Virus record (IMG/VR): IMGVR_UViG_3300032579_000531
Coordinates: 1 to 64,000 of that record
Reading direction: 5' to 3' (one strand)
DNA: 64,000 bases
Source of the DNA: a virus
Shown here piece after piece: positions 16,018 through 23,794 of the stretch. The notes beneath the pieces were generated by a model. The model made no database searches and was not told where the DNA came from. It was given only the letters and a program-made list of their open reading frames with translations. Position 1 is the stretch's first letter, and each line of letters starts with the position of its first letter. A program made the position numbers and the translations under genes.

Positions 16018-16352
16018 CATACCCTGGACAAGGAACACCTAGCCCCGTTATTGGCCAAGCTAACCATGTTCCTAGTCCTGTAGCACCTGTGGTAGCTCCA
16101 TCGAATCATCAACCTCAATATACACCGCCGCCTGTAGTAATTACTGCGGTATATACAGCGCCGGCACCAACTAGACAAGAAGTTGGTCAACGAGTTAAAA
16201 ACCCCAATCCTTATAACAATCAAGTGCCTATTGTTGCACAAGGTATACACACGCCACTGAATACTCCGTTAGGAGTTTATCCTGCAAAAGAAACTTCTAC
16301 ACAAGAATGGACTTGGGATTATGGCAACGGTGGCGGCCAGGGCAACTACTAG
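16014..16352 (+). CDS. Small P/V-rich protein
   Basis: 112 residues, proline-rich (YTPPPVVITAVYTAPAPT), then NPYNNQVPIVAQGIHTPL and a glycine/tryptophan end (WTWDYGNGGGQG). ATGA overlap with the preceding gene. Converges with the minus-strand methyltransferase gene, overlapping its end by 4 nt. Confidence 0.65.
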   Translation: MTYPGQGTPSPVIGQANHVPSPVAPVVAPSNHQPQYTPPPVVITAVYTAPAPTRQEVGQRVKNPNPYNNQVPIVAQGIHTPLNTPLGVYPAKETSTQEWTWDYGNGGGQGNY

Positions 16353-16960
16353 GTAGATTTAATACCACGTCCTAAGATAGTGCCATATACAGGTTGTTCT
16401 TCTGTATACAATACTTCAAACCCATTTGCTAATAAAAATGGAATTACACTTCCCGATTTACCTGAGTAATGTCCCCACCATTTGTTAAACCAAGTATCAT
16501 CGCATACTACTAAACAATGTTCGGCCATGTGCGGCAATGCCAAGATCATCTGCGATAAGTGGGCGCTTTGGCTGTTTACGTTATTCATTTCCAGGCCCAG
16601 TGTTTGATACCGAGCTTGTTGTTCTAGAATAAAGTCGGGAGTCTTATCCGGATGCCAATCCCAATCAAAATTATCTAAATAAAGAAAATTAATTGGGCGC
16701 ATCGAATAAATTCTATGATAAAGATAATCTTCACCACTTTGATTTAATATAGTACAGTTTGGAATGTGCAAATTTTGCACAAACTCACAATTGGCTGGAT
16801 CCATGTCAATGGTAATCAATTTAGTACCTAACTGACTGGCCCATTCGGCTAAAGTTTTAGTACTACCATCATCGCCATTACGGCTAGTACCTATCTCAAC
16901 AAATTCTCCCAAACTTAATTGATCTAGGTACTGTTCTGCTGTCCTAAAGACTTGACCCAT
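16349..16960 (-). CDS. Class I SAM-dependent methyltransferase-like protein
   Basis: 203 residues. Motif I-like FVEIGTSRNGDDGSTKTLAEW, an acidic motif-II end TKLITIDMDPANCEF, then INFLYLDNFDW and CLVVCDDTW. This is the layout of small Rossmann methyltransferases of the cephalosporin-hydroxylase/Methyltransf_24 type. Substrate unknown. Its ATG overlaps the upstream stop (TAATG). Confidence 0.72.
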   Translation of the reverse strand: MGQVFRTAEQYLDQLSLGEFVEIGTSRNGDDGSTKTLAEWASQLGTKLITIDMDPANCEFVQNLHIPNCTILNQSGEDYLYHRIYSMRPINFLYLDNFDWDWHPDKTPDFILEQQARYQTLGLEMNNVNSQSAHLSQMILALPHMAEHCLVVCDDTWFNKWWGHYSGKSGSVIPFLLANGFEVLYTEEQPVYGTILGRGIKST

Positions 16961-17121
16961 TACTCTTTATCGCGTTTACGATTCAGACTTTGACGAGCAT
17001 TAGCGGCTTCTGCTTCGGCATAGCCTTTGATAAAGCTACGACGTTGTGCTTTATCTGTCATTGTTGCGGCTACTCGTTTTACTGATTTGCTTACTTTTAC
17101 TGCACGTGGATCGTATGACAT
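16960..17121 (-). CDS. Small basic protein, unknown
   Basis: 53 residues starting MSYDPRAVKVSKSVKRVAAT and ending RQSLNRKRDKE. Strongly basic with an alanine-rich helix, so nucleic-acid contact is possible. TAATG junction with the methyltransferase gene. Confidence 0.65.
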   Translation of the reverse strand: MSYDPRAVKVSKSVKRVAATMTDKAQRRSFIKGYAEAEAANARQSLNRKRDKE

Positions 17122-17122
17122 T

Positions 17123-17359
17123 TCATTTTCCTTTAAGTTCGTTTAATACAAGTTCTTTACTGCGCTGAATATCTTCTTGTTCTAATGCCAGGGCCATTCT
17201 TGAGCCTAGCACATTAATAATATCAAGTATAGCACGTTCGCCGGATTCAGTCAAATGGCAGTAGTCCGCCCCAATACTTGAGTGATAGTAGTAATTACGA
17301 TCTCGTAGGATTTCTTTAATACTACCAACTATCATTTTTTCAACATCTTTAGTTTTCAT
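17123..17359 (-). CDS. Small phage protein, unknown
   Basis: 78 residues from the ATG at 17359 (MKTKDVEKMIVGSIKE); a longer frame to 17431 would overlap the upstream gene by 68 nt. Helical and charged, with NYYYHSSIGADYCHLTESGE in the middle. Confidence 0.68.
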   Translation of the reverse strand: MKTKDVEKMIVGSIKEILRDRNYYYHSSIGADYCHLTESGERAILDIINVLGSRMALALEQEDIQRSKELVLNELKGK

Positions 17360-17363
17360 TCGA

Positions 17364-17774
17364 TCAATCCTTGTCTTTAGGCCACTCACTCGGAGTCCAA
17401 CCCAGAGTCGCAAAATCTTCACGTATTTCATCTGTTACTGTTCCTTCCGGTACGTGTTTTTTTTCATTGAACTTTGATTCGGCTACTGCGGGATCTTCTG
17501 TAAAGTCGAAGCCACCACCAATGCCACTACAGTACCAATCCATATAATCTTCATTAACATCTTCGAATCCATTGCGGAAGTCCGCTACTATTCCGCCCGC
17601 GGCACGCCAGCTACACGACCAATATTCGTCTTTAAGTACAGGCCAGATGTCAGCAGGTTGCCAACGCATATTACACAGGGCGGCATATACATTTTGGGCA
17701 TAGTCCTTGCGGGTCCTTATTTTTTCTAAGAACCACGCACATTGCTCAAGATCGGTTACTAAATCTCTATCCAA
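17364..17774 (-). CDS. Phage protein, paralogue of 14624-14992
   Basis: 136 residues with YAQNVYAALCNMRWQPADIW, CSWRAAGGIVADFRN and MDWYCSGIGGGFDF, aligned closely with the 14.6-kb gene. Followed by EEIR-type VTDEIREDFATLGW. Function unknown; two copies in one phage suggest a duplicated early function. Confidence 0.75.
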   Translation of the reverse strand: MDRDLVTDLEQCAWFLEKIRTRKDYAQNVYAALCNMRWQPADIWPVLKDEYWSCSWRAAGGIVADFRNGFEDVNEDYMDWYCSGIGGGFDFTEDPAVAESKFNEKKHVPEGTVTDEIREDFATLGWTPSEWPKDKD

Positions 17775-18069
17775 GAACGCGAATCTCTCTTACATTAGCT
17801 ACCTTAAAGGCACGCCATTGAGAACGGTCCAAACACCACACACTCAGAGTTTCTGGCTTGTATAGTCGTGTAGTTTGAAATTCTTCTGTAACTACACGTT
17901 GTGGCATTGCTTCAGTACGCAAGGTACAAGGCATTGTGCGTAAGGTACCATCTACTTTAGTGAATGTAACTTCACAATCGTGTTCGTTGAGTAGATGCCT
18001 AAGTTCGCGGTTGCGAGCATCCAAGTCTAGGCCTTCTACAGTCTCGGTATATCTAATTCCAAATGTCAT
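17767..18069 (-). CDS. SH3-beta-barrel-like phage protein (DUF2693-type)
   Basis: 100 residues from the ATG at 18069, which overlaps the upstream stop as ATGA; a GTG at 18096 is the alternative. NEHDCEVTFTKVDGTLRTMP followed by LSVWCLDRSQWRAFKVANV matches the pattern I associate with small SH3-fold proteins of T4-like phages. Function unknown. Confidence 0.72.
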   Translation of the reverse strand: MTFGIRYTETVEGLDLDARNRELRHLLNEHDCEVTFTKVDGTLRTMPCTLRTEAMPQRVVTEEFQTTRLYKPETLSVWCLDRSQWRAFKVANVREIRVLG

Positions 18070-18239
18070 TTTGTTTCCTTGCGTTTTAATGTCCACGTAC
18101 CATCTTTGTTATCAATCCACTCAATGATAGCACCTTCTTCCCAGCCCAGCTCTTTACAGGCCTCTCCGATGTCAAGAAGCATTTCTCCTGGATGGTCTGG
18201 ATCTTCTACTATAGTAGTAATCCAACTATATCTTGTCAT
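18066..18239 (-). CDS. Small AbrB-like phage protein
   Basis: 57 residues: MTRYSWITTIVEDPDHPGEM ... LDIGEACKELGWEEGAIIEW, a swapped-hairpin AbrB-like layout common in T4-like phage small proteins. 4-nt overlaps on both sides. DNA binding is inferred from the fold type only. Confidence 0.75.
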   Translation of the reverse strand: MTRYSWITTIVEDPDHPGEMLLDIGEACKELGWEEGAIIEWIDNKDGTWTLKRKETK

Positions 18240-18499
18240 TCTTCAACTCCAAAATGTTCTTCAAACTGTCTCACAACATCTGGTGCCACAGCGTCAGCAA
18301 CCCAGTTATTAGATACAATTCTTGATGGATGTTCCTTACAAATGGTCATACATTCTCTCACAATCAACTCGGCGAACTTGGCTAAGTTTCCATCATATGT
18401 CATATTTTCAATATACAATCTAGGACTATCATCCCAATGTACTAATTGAATGCCTGCATCTTTAACAAGTTTTTTAAACAATTCACTATCTGGATTCAT
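18236..18499 (-). CDS. Small protein, FAELIVREC family
   Basis: 87 residues. Core NLAKFAELIVRECMTICKEH and C-terminus RQFEEHFGVEE. The family pattern is N-terminal MNERIKxL / AG, central KFAELIVREC, C-terminal IKxHFGVEE; this member has a changed N-terminus (MNPDSELFKKLVKDAG). Confidence 0.8.
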   Translation of the reverse strand: MNPDSELFKKLVKDAGIQLVHWDDSPRLYIENMTYDGNLAKFAELIVRECMTICKEHPSRIVSNNWVADAVAPDVVRQFEEHFGVEE

Positions 18500-18740
18500 T
18501 CTTCAACTCATCTATAGGTGGATAATCAATATAATCACCAAACTCCGAACTATACAATACTGCATCAGTTCCTAATATCTGAACTTCTAAATCGTGGTGT
18601 GTAATATCATAATCAACAAAGGTAAAGTCCTCATTATACACACGGAAGAAATAGAAGGTGCCGCCATTCATGTCAACGCCGTGCATGATAAATCCTTTTA
18701 CACCATTGGCAGGTTTAACACTTCTTATCTTCTCGTTCAT
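18486..18740 (-). CDS. Small protein sharing only the family N-terminus
   Basis: 84 residues. Begins MNEKIRSVKPANG like its neighbours but the rest (MHGVDMNGGTFYFFRVYNED) is a beta-rich unrelated domain. It sits inside the FAELIVREC block with 4- and 14-nt overlaps. Possibly the family leader peptide fused to another domain. Confidence 0.7.
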   Translation of the reverse strand: MNEKIRSVKPANGVKGFIMHGVDMNGGTFYFFRVYNEDFTFVDYDITHHDLEVQILGTDAVLYSSEFGDYIDYPPIDELKNESR

Positions 18741-18997
18741 TCTTCAACTCCGAAATGTTGTTTAATTACTAAAACCGATTCATTCATACCAGCGATAGCA
18801 CCTTGCTCGTAAGAGTAAACACCTTCGTCCGCAATTTTCTTTGTGAGGCTATTATTGTTGTATGTTTCAATAGTGGTTACACATTCCCGAACAATCAACT
18901 CGGCGAATCGTAGTCTTAAAAATTCATCTGGATTGCATCCACAATCACATTCTTGTAGATTAACTTGTTGCCAAAGTTGTTCAAACCGATTGTTCAT
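18737..18997 (-). CDS. Small protein, FAELIVREC family
   Basis: 86 residues from the ATG at 18997 (MNNRFEQLWQQVNLQECDCG). Core RLRFAELIVRECVTTIETY, end VIKQHFGVEE. A cysteine-rich patch CDCGCNPD is unique to this copy. Confidence 0.8.
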   Translation of the reverse strand: MNNRFEQLWQQVNLQECDCGCNPDEFLRLRFAELIVRECVTTIETYNNNSLTKKIADEGVYSYEQGAIAGMNESVLVIKQHFGVEE

Positions 18998-19229
18998 TAT
19001 TGCACCCCATATGATCTTTAACATAATCACTTACCCTATTAGCGTGGCTTCTAATTTCTTTATCATTAAGCGATTGTAAGTTATAGTTAAATGTTAGTGC
19101 GAGTTTAGCACATTCTTTAATAATCAACTCGGCGAACTTTTCTAATTCGTTGTATGACATATTGCCGTCACTTAGATTAGCCTCTGTAATGCCAACCTGT
19201 TCACTAAGTTCTCTAATCTTCTCGTTCAT
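18981..19229 (-). CDS. Small protein, FAELIVREC family
   Basis: 82 residues. MNEKIRELSEQVGITEANLS, then EKFAELIIKECAKLALTF, and the end VSDYVKDHMGCNNEQSV, a diverged tail. Overlaps the downstream gene by 17 nt. Confidence 0.78.
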   Translation of the reverse strand: MNEKIRELSEQVGITEANLSDGNMSYNELEKFAELIIKECAKLALTFNYNLQSLNDKEIRSHANRVSDYVKDHMGCNNEQSV

Positions 19230-19460
19230 TTATAGACCTTGTGATTTTCTATAGTCTTCGAATTTATAATATTCAGATAAGCTATTAAATGAAATGCTGT
19301 CCGTTTCGCTATTTTTATATTGTATTACAGCATTAAATTTAGTCTTAGCATATTGATCAAAATCATCACTTGATTTTAGTAGAATTTTATCAAACCTTGC
19401 TGCCTTCTTAAATGCTTTGGCGTTGCGACTATATTTTGTGAAATTTACAGTTACAGTCAT
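19230..19460 (-). CDS. Small basic protein, unknown
   Basis: 76 residues, K/F-rich (TKYSRNAKAFKKAARFDKIL), not part of the surrounding family. Ends KFEDYRKSQGL. Overlaps the upstream gene by 4 nt. Confidence 0.7.
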   Translation of the reverse strand: MTVTVNFTKYSRNAKAFKKAARFDKILLKSSDDFDQYAKTKFNAVIQYKNSETDSISFNSLSEYYKFEDYRKSQGL

Positions 19461-19690
19461 TCTTCAATTCCGAAGTATTCTTTAACACTTTCATTACAAT
19501 GCGTAATAGCATCATTCCATCCAAGATAAAAATCTCTATGCGTACTGTTAACAGCATATGATTTATTTTGTCGTATAAATTCCCGCACAATTAACTCGGC
19601 GAACTTTTCAGCAAATACCGGATCATAATAATGAATCGAATCTCCATTATTTTGAGCCTGTAGAGCAAGTTGTTTAATCCGTTCGTTCAT
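19457..19690 (-). CDS. Small protein, FAELIVREC family
   Basis: 77 residues: MNERIKQLALQAQNNGDSIH, EKFAELIVREFIRQNKSY, CNESVKEYFGIEE. The usual cysteine after RE is phenylalanine here. Confidence 0.8.
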   Translation of the reverse strand: MNERIKQLALQAQNNGDSIHYYDPVFAEKFAELIVREFIRQNKSYAVNSTHRDFYLGWNDAITHCNESVKEYFGIEE

Positions 19691-19920
19691 TATTTTGCCT
19701 TCTGATATTGTCGTTTAATTTGTTCTACAGCATGTTTAACTGAGGCATTATAACCATTTTCCCAATCTTGATACCCACTCTCCGGCTCGGCAATTTTCTG
19801 ACTTTTGATAATCTTGCAGATATCTCTAGCAATCAACTCAGCTAACAAGTTAGCACGACCTGCAAGTTCTGGTGCCGCAAATCCTGCTTCTAGCATTAGT
19901 TCTTTTATTCTATCGTTCAT
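19690..19920 (-). CDS. Small protein, FAELIVREC family
   Basis: 76 residues: MNDRIKELMLEAGFAAPELA, NLLAELIARDICKIIKSQ, HAVEQIKRQYQKAK. The HFGVEE end is replaced by RQYQKAK. N-terminus nearly the same as the copy at 22376. Confidence 0.8.
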   Translation of the reverse strand: MNDRIKELMLEAGFAAPELAGRANLLAELIARDICKIIKSQKIAEPESGYQDWENGYNASVKHAVEQIKRQYQKAK

Positions 19921-20159
19921 TCTTCAACTCCGAAATGTTGTTTAATTTGATCTGCAGAAAAGTATGCGCCTTGGCCGAATTCTGGAGCGATGTCGTTATT
20001 ACAGTCCCCTACTTGAACCGCAACACCTGCACATTCCCGAACAATCAACTCGGCGAACTTTTCTCTTAACGGTTCAGGAAGCATAATAGTGGCATACTGA
20101 TGTTGTTTTGAGAACTCTTCTATAGAATCGTCCCAAAGTTGTTTAATCCGCTCGTTCAT
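19917..20159 (-). CDS. Small protein, FAELIVREC family
   Basis: 80 residues: MNERIKQLWDDSIEEFSKQH, REKFAELIVRECAGVAVQ, DQIKQHFGVEE. Complete family pattern. Overlaps the ligase stop and ATG by 4 nt. Confidence 0.82.
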   Translation of the reverse strand: MNERIKQLWDDSIEEFSKQHQYATIMLPEPLREKFAELIVRECAGVAVQVGDCNNDIAPEFGQGAYFSADQIKQHFGVEE

Positions 20160-21457
20160 AACTTCTCTCCCGGTTCAAATCCGCGGAATCCTTTGAAACG
20201 TGGGAATCGTAAACTGTAAGTACCGTCTTGATTTTGTGTTACAGCATCGGCACGGACTTCAACAATGTTACCGACAAGGTTATCCCTAGCGGCCCAATAA
20301 GTAATGCGATTATCATCTGTAAGTCCTGATCCGACATTGGTCCTAATAAGTTTACCATCATCTGTTCCTTCTACAATTAATGCACCTAGTCGGCCTTCAT
20401 TCTTACCTGTGCCTTCTTCGGTGCCCACTACTGTTAAACTAACTTCAATGTAGGGCTTTTGTTTTAACCATGCCACTGAACGTTTAGTTTCGTATGGTGC
20501 GTCGGGATCTTTAATCATAATTCCTTCGTAACCGCCTGCGATTGCTTGTGCATTAATTTCCTTGAACTTGGCCTGGTGCTCGGGGTTTTCTAAGTCTAAT
20601 AACACTTGCCCAACAATATCTACGTTAGGCATATGATCGGCTAAAGGGGTAAACCACTGCTTTAACCAAGTACTACGTTCAATTTGTGTACGTGAGCTTA
20701 GTCCTGCTTGAAAATCTTTAAGTGTAAGGATGTCAAACAAGTTAAGCACAGCATCGTTGCTTTCAACATCGCTCTTACGATGCACTTGTTTCATTAGGTC
20801 CTGGAACGAACTTGACATTACTTCGCCATCTAAGACCATTGGCTCTTGAAAGAAGATAGCGTGTTTGCTAATTTGTTTTGCAATATGCGGAAAGTTTACT
20901 AGCTCTTTACCGTTCCGGCTAAACATACTGACAGCGCCAGAAGGATACACGATAGTAATAACACGAACTCCGTCCAACTTAACTTCCACCAACTTTTTGC
21001 CTGAGACTTTGCTTTCATGGTTAGCACCATCATGCGCTAATTGACAAGAAAATACAGGAACAGCATATTTCTTATCTGCATGTTTATTGACTGTAGTATC
21101 GCTAGTTCCGCAACGCATATCCTTAATAAGAATACGACGGTACCATTGATTCCACTCCTGTTCTGTTGCGTTCATACGCAAATAGTTAATCGCGGTAAGT
21201 GCGGCAATGCCTGTCACTTGACGTGAGCTAAGGGAGTCGGCCGTTTTCCAAAATGCATCAGATGTAATACCCTTACCGTCGCCTGACTTTTCTTCTACCT
21301 TCTTTACACCAAAGGTAACCATAGCATCATACGCCGCACGGAATCCACGAAACAATTCGTCGTTGCCTGCAATGCTCTCACGTTTGATAATAGCTTCTTT
21401 GGCCAACCGACTAGCATCTGCTTCTAGCTCTGCAACAACTTCCCAGGGTTTCAACAT
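20156..21457 (-). CDS. ATP-dependent DNA ligase (T4 gp30-like)
   Basis: 433 residues. Nucleotidyltransferase motif I is EVKLDGVR with K160 as the adenylated lysine. Later motifs include EPMVLDGEVMS (motif III/IIIa region), GYEGIMIKDP (motif IV) and WLKQKPYIEV (motif V), followed by an OB-fold end (NIVEVRADAV ... SLRFPRFKGFR). An N-terminal helical domain (residues about 1-130) is as in T4 ligase. It seals nicks in phage DNA replication and repair. It lies in an early operon behind the promoter at 21703-21731. Confidence 0.95.
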   Translation of the reverse strand: MLKPWEVVAELEADASRLAKEAIIKRESIAGNDELFRGFRAAYDAMVTFGVKKVEEKSGDGKGITSDAFWKTADSLSSRQVTGIAALTAINYLRMNATEQEWNQWYRRILIKDMRCGTSDTTVNKHADKKYAVPVFSCQLAHDGANHESKVSGKKLVEVKLDGVRVITIVYPSGAVSMFSRNGKELVNFPHIAKQISKHAIFFQEPMVLDGEVMSSSFQDLMKQVHRKSDVESNDAVLNLFDILTLKDFQAGLSSRTQIERSTWLKQWFTPLADHMPNVDIVGQVLLDLENPEHQAKFKEINAQAIAGGYEGIMIKDPDAPYETKRSVAWLKQKPYIEVSLTVVGTEEGTGKNEGRLGALIVEGTDDGKLIRTNVGSGLTDDNRITYWAARDNLVGNIVEVRADAVTQNQDGTYSLRFPRFKGFRGFEPGEKL

Positions 21458-21672
21458 TAAGCTACCTCTTTCTCACGGAATGATAAAATTATATCACGTA
21501 CACGCTCCCGGTCTACGCTGTCGCCTTCAAATTCTGTTTGACCAAAATCTTCTTCCATACGGACTTTGTATAACTGGGTTGCAAGGATAACCTGCTTAGA
21601 AGTAAAACCGTAATCGTAAATGCCGTTAGGACCATAAAAATCTAACATATATTTGGTAAAATTTAAGTTCAT
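21457..21672 (-). CDS. Small protein, unknown
   Basis: 71 residues: MNLNFTKYMLDFYGPNGIYD, acidic C-terminal helix (SVDRERVRDIILSFREKE). First gene behind the promoter at 21703; one-nt junction with ligase. Function unknown. Confidence 0.72.
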   Translation of the reverse strand: MNLNFTKYMLDFYGPNGIYDYGFTSKQVILATQLYKVRMEEDFGQTEFEGDSVDRERVRDIILSFREKEVA

Positions 21673-21702
21673 TTACGGCTCCTGTTTATTTACTATACAA
21701 CT

Positions 21703-21731
21703 ATTATACATTAAATGGATTTAATGGACAA
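21703..21731 (-). promoter_or_regulatory. Early sigma70-type promoter
   Basis: TTGTCC, 17-nt spacer, TATAAT, then a leader with GGAGC before the ATG at 21672. One of several near-copies of the same promoter-leader unit. Confidence 0.75.
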
Positions 21732-21736
21732 CCACT

Positions 21737-21931
21737 TTAAAAGTGGAAATCCCTTACCCAATCAAACCGTGTAGTAGCAGGAACCCAACGTCTTTGTTGT
21801 CTTTTGTGCTCAGGAAGATGTAGATCGAACTCAACAAGAACCCAGTCTCGTTGTTGCGAAAAAGCAACAGTTTCTTGGGTGCGTACAACACGAACAAAAC
21901 GATCGTTAAAACGAGCAACTGTTATTGTCAT
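21737..21931 (-). CDS. Small basic protein, unknown
   Basis: 64 residues, arginine-rich (MTITVARFNDRFVRVVRTQE; RQQRRWVPATTRFDW). Own promoter at 21961. A GGGGGG run precedes the ATG. Function unknown. Confidence 0.65.
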   Translation of the reverse strand: MTITVARFNDRFVRVVRTQETVAFSQQRDWVLVEFDLHLPEHKRQQRRWVPATTRFDWVRDFHF

Positions 21932-21960
21932 ACACCCCCCTTGTTATTCACTATACAACT

Positions 21961-21989
21961 ATTATAACATTTTGGGAATTAATGGTCTA
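21961..21989 (-). promoter_or_regulatory. Early sigma70-type promoter
   Basis: TAGACC, 17-nt spacer, TATAAT, with the common AGTTGTATAGTGAATAA leader toward the ATG at 21931. Confidence 0.7.
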
Positions 21990-22379
21990 CCAGTCCTGTT
22001 CTGCTTGCTCGGTGGTATTCTTTAGTTCATTCCACATATACTTCTGTTCGCATTCTTTGTAATAAGAATCGCGAGCTTCCCGTGCATCCGATGAACACCA
22101 CCACTGGACTGCTTCGTAACTACCTTGACATTCACGTGGAGCACACTCGCGAATCCACATAGCCAAGCCCCAATAGGTTTGTTTGTTGGCAGAGTCTGCA
22201 TTGTATAAGGCACGTTCAAAATCGTAGGCAAACATAGCTTCTAAGTGTCCACCTGGTGGCAAGCCGTCGAACAAAAAACGATTTAATGCTTCTGTAGTCT
22301 GCTCAGAGAAGCGCATACCCATATACCTAAGGTTTTCGTATACCTCTGTTTCAAAATCGAGTTTCATACGTTCAGTCAT
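21987..22379 (-). CDS. Conserved phage protein, unknown
   Basis: 130 residues. ALNRFLFDGLPPGGHLEAMF then FERALYNADSANKQTYWGL and ECQGSYEAVQWWCSS follow a pattern common in large phages (RFLxxGxPPGxFLxAVL ... AxxRADxxN). Probably a small phage adaptor; no activity known. Confidence 0.75.
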   Translation of the reverse strand: MTERMKLDFETEVYENLRYMGMRFSEQTTEALNRFLFDGLPPGGHLEAMFAYDFERALYNADSANKQTYWGLAMWIRECAPRECQGSYEAVQWWCSSDAREARDSYYKECEQKYMWNELKNTTEQAEQDW

Positions 22380-22582
22380 TTTTCAACTCCAAAATGTTTT
22401 TTCAAAACCTCAACACACCGACGAACTTCCATATCCTCACGGTTATTATCGCCCATATAACGCTTTTGTACAATATCAACACATTCCTGCACAATCAGGT
22501 CTGCAAGCACCTGCGCCCGATTAGCAATCTCAGGAGCCGCATATCCTGCTTCTAGCATTAGTTCTTTTAATCGTTCGTTCAT
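22376..22582 (-). CDS. Small protein, FAELIVREC family
   Basis: 68 residues: MNERLKELMLEAGYAAPEIA, VLADLIVQECVDIVQKR, CVEVLKKHFGVEK. Shortest complete copy, separated from the main block by the ligase region. Confidence 0.8.
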   Translation of the reverse strand: MNERLKELMLEAGYAAPEIANRAQVLADLIVQECVDIVQKRYMGDNNREDMEVRRCVEVLKKHFGVEK

Positions 22583-23013
22583 GCTGTTTCCTTTGCTACT
22601 GCTTCGTGTAGTGGGTTAAACTCATTACTTGAGTCTAGTACATACCAAACACCGTGATCATACAAATAAAAATATTCACAGCCACTGGCTTCGTAATGCT
22701 CAACAAAATCTGCTTCGCTACCAAAGCTGACGAACGTAGCATCTTCCTCTTCGCGATCGCGATCGTAGAAAGTGCATTGTTGAGCAATCCCATCAGGTAA
22801 GTATTCCGAACGTTGTGAAAAGTCATGCTTCTCACCAATGTCTGCACCAATGCACGACATATCTCCCATGGAGATCAACTTGTTTACTTTGATGCTATCT
22901 TGGTAGTAAGTATCAATGCATAGGCCAACATGCCCAACATAACCATCGTAATGACAATAGATGGCTTTAATACGATCACCGTGCTTGATACCGATTGCTG
23001 AACGTGTACTCAT
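22579..23013 (-). CDS. Conserved phage protein, unknown
   Basis: 144 residues, MSTRSAIGIKHGDRIKAIYC followed by HYDGYVGHVGLCIDTYY, a well-known phage/plasmid hypothetical family. Tyrosine-rich C-terminus (CEYFYLYDHGVWYVLD). Function unknown. Confidence 0.8.
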   Translation of the reverse strand: MSTRSAIGIKHGDRIKAIYCHYDGYVGHVGLCIDTYYQDSIKVNKLISMGDMSCIGADIGEKHDFSQRSEYLPDGIAQQCTFYDRDREEEDATFVSFGSEADFVEHYEASGCEYFYLYDHGVWYVLDSSNEFNPLHEAVAKETA

Positions 23014-23366
23014 TGTGCTTTTTCCTCCACCGATTTAACATGCTTACATTCGCCACGGAACATAAACCCTGGGCATGTACATTTTAACATATTATCTGTT
23101 TTCTGGACAACATAAGTATCACCCTTACTACCTGTAAATTCCCACTTTTCTGATTTTACTTCGTCTAAGTTGATTTCACCTAGTTCTTTAACTTCTATAA
23201 AGGTTCTACGACGTTGATCAAAGTTCAACGGTTTCTTAAAGGTAACAGTATCGCCTGATCCGGCTTTGATATAACCATACATCTTGCTCTTATCAGTAGT
23301 CAACAAGTAAGTATGGTTTGGAGTTGGATGAGCCCAATCCCGAGTAGTTTCTTTGTAGAATTTCAA
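23010..23366 (-). CDS. SWIM-type zinc-finger protein
   Basis: 118 residues. The C-terminus has KCTCPGFMFRGECKHVK, the CxCx(n)CxH signature of SWIM zinc fingers, preceded by a beta-rich domain. SWIM fingers bind DNA or protein. ATGA junction downstream. Confidence 0.8.
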   Translation of the reverse strand: MKFYKETTRDWAHPTPNHTYLLTTDKSKMYGYIKAGSGDTVTFKKPLNFDQRRRTFIEVKELGEINLDEVKSEKWEFTGSKGDTYVVQKTDNMLKCTCPGFMFRGECKHVKSVEEKAQ

Positions 23367-23675
23367 TTACATGCTCCAGTAAGATTCACTAGCAGGTGAC
23401 ATGAATACTGGAGTGTTAATTGGTTCCATGAACTTCTTACCAGTCATGATGTTAGTACGTTCAATCATGTTAGTATCTACCAACATAACTTTCATTTGCT
23501 TTAGGTATTCATCTGAAGCGCACATACGGATACCGTTCTTGCCAGTAACTCGAATATCAATCCAAGGAATAGTTTGGCCTGCAGCATTTAGGTCCAGGAC
23601 AATGTTTGTAATCTCACCAGTTAATTTACCAGCGGCACTAACCCAACTAATTTTGCTACCAATTTTTAAGTTCAT
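23367..23675 (-). CDS. Small beta-rich phage protein, unknown
   Basis: 102 residues starting MNLKIGSKISWVSAAGKLTG (SH3/Tudor-like beta start), then a C-terminal tail MEPINTPVFMSPASESYWSM. First gene after the promoter at 23706. Confidence 0.72.
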   Translation of the reverse strand: MNLKIGSKISWVSAAGKLTGEITNIVLDLNAAGQTIPWIDIRVTGKNGIRMCASDEYLKQMKVMLVDTNMIERTNIMTGKKFMEPINTPVFMSPASESYWSM

Positions 23676-23705
23676 TTACTGCTCCTTATTAATCACTATA
23701 CAAAC

Positions 23706-23734
23706 ATTATAGCATTTTGGCCTTTTTGGATCAA
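23706..23734 (-). promoter_or_regulatory. Early sigma70-type promoter
   Basis: TTGATC, 17-nt spacer, TATAAT, with the shared leader and GGAGC ribosome site before 23675. Confidence 0.72.
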
Positions 23735-23751
23735 CCAAAATTTTACCCCGC

Positions 23752-23782
23752 AAAAAACCCCCATTTAAGGGGGTTTTGGGGT
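23752..23782 (-). terminator. Rho-independent terminator
   Basis: ACCCCCTTAAATGGGGGT stem with TTTTTT on the minus strand, just after the stop of the PP-loop gene (23795). Confidence 0.85.
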
Positions 23783-23794
23783 GTTGTTTTTAGA

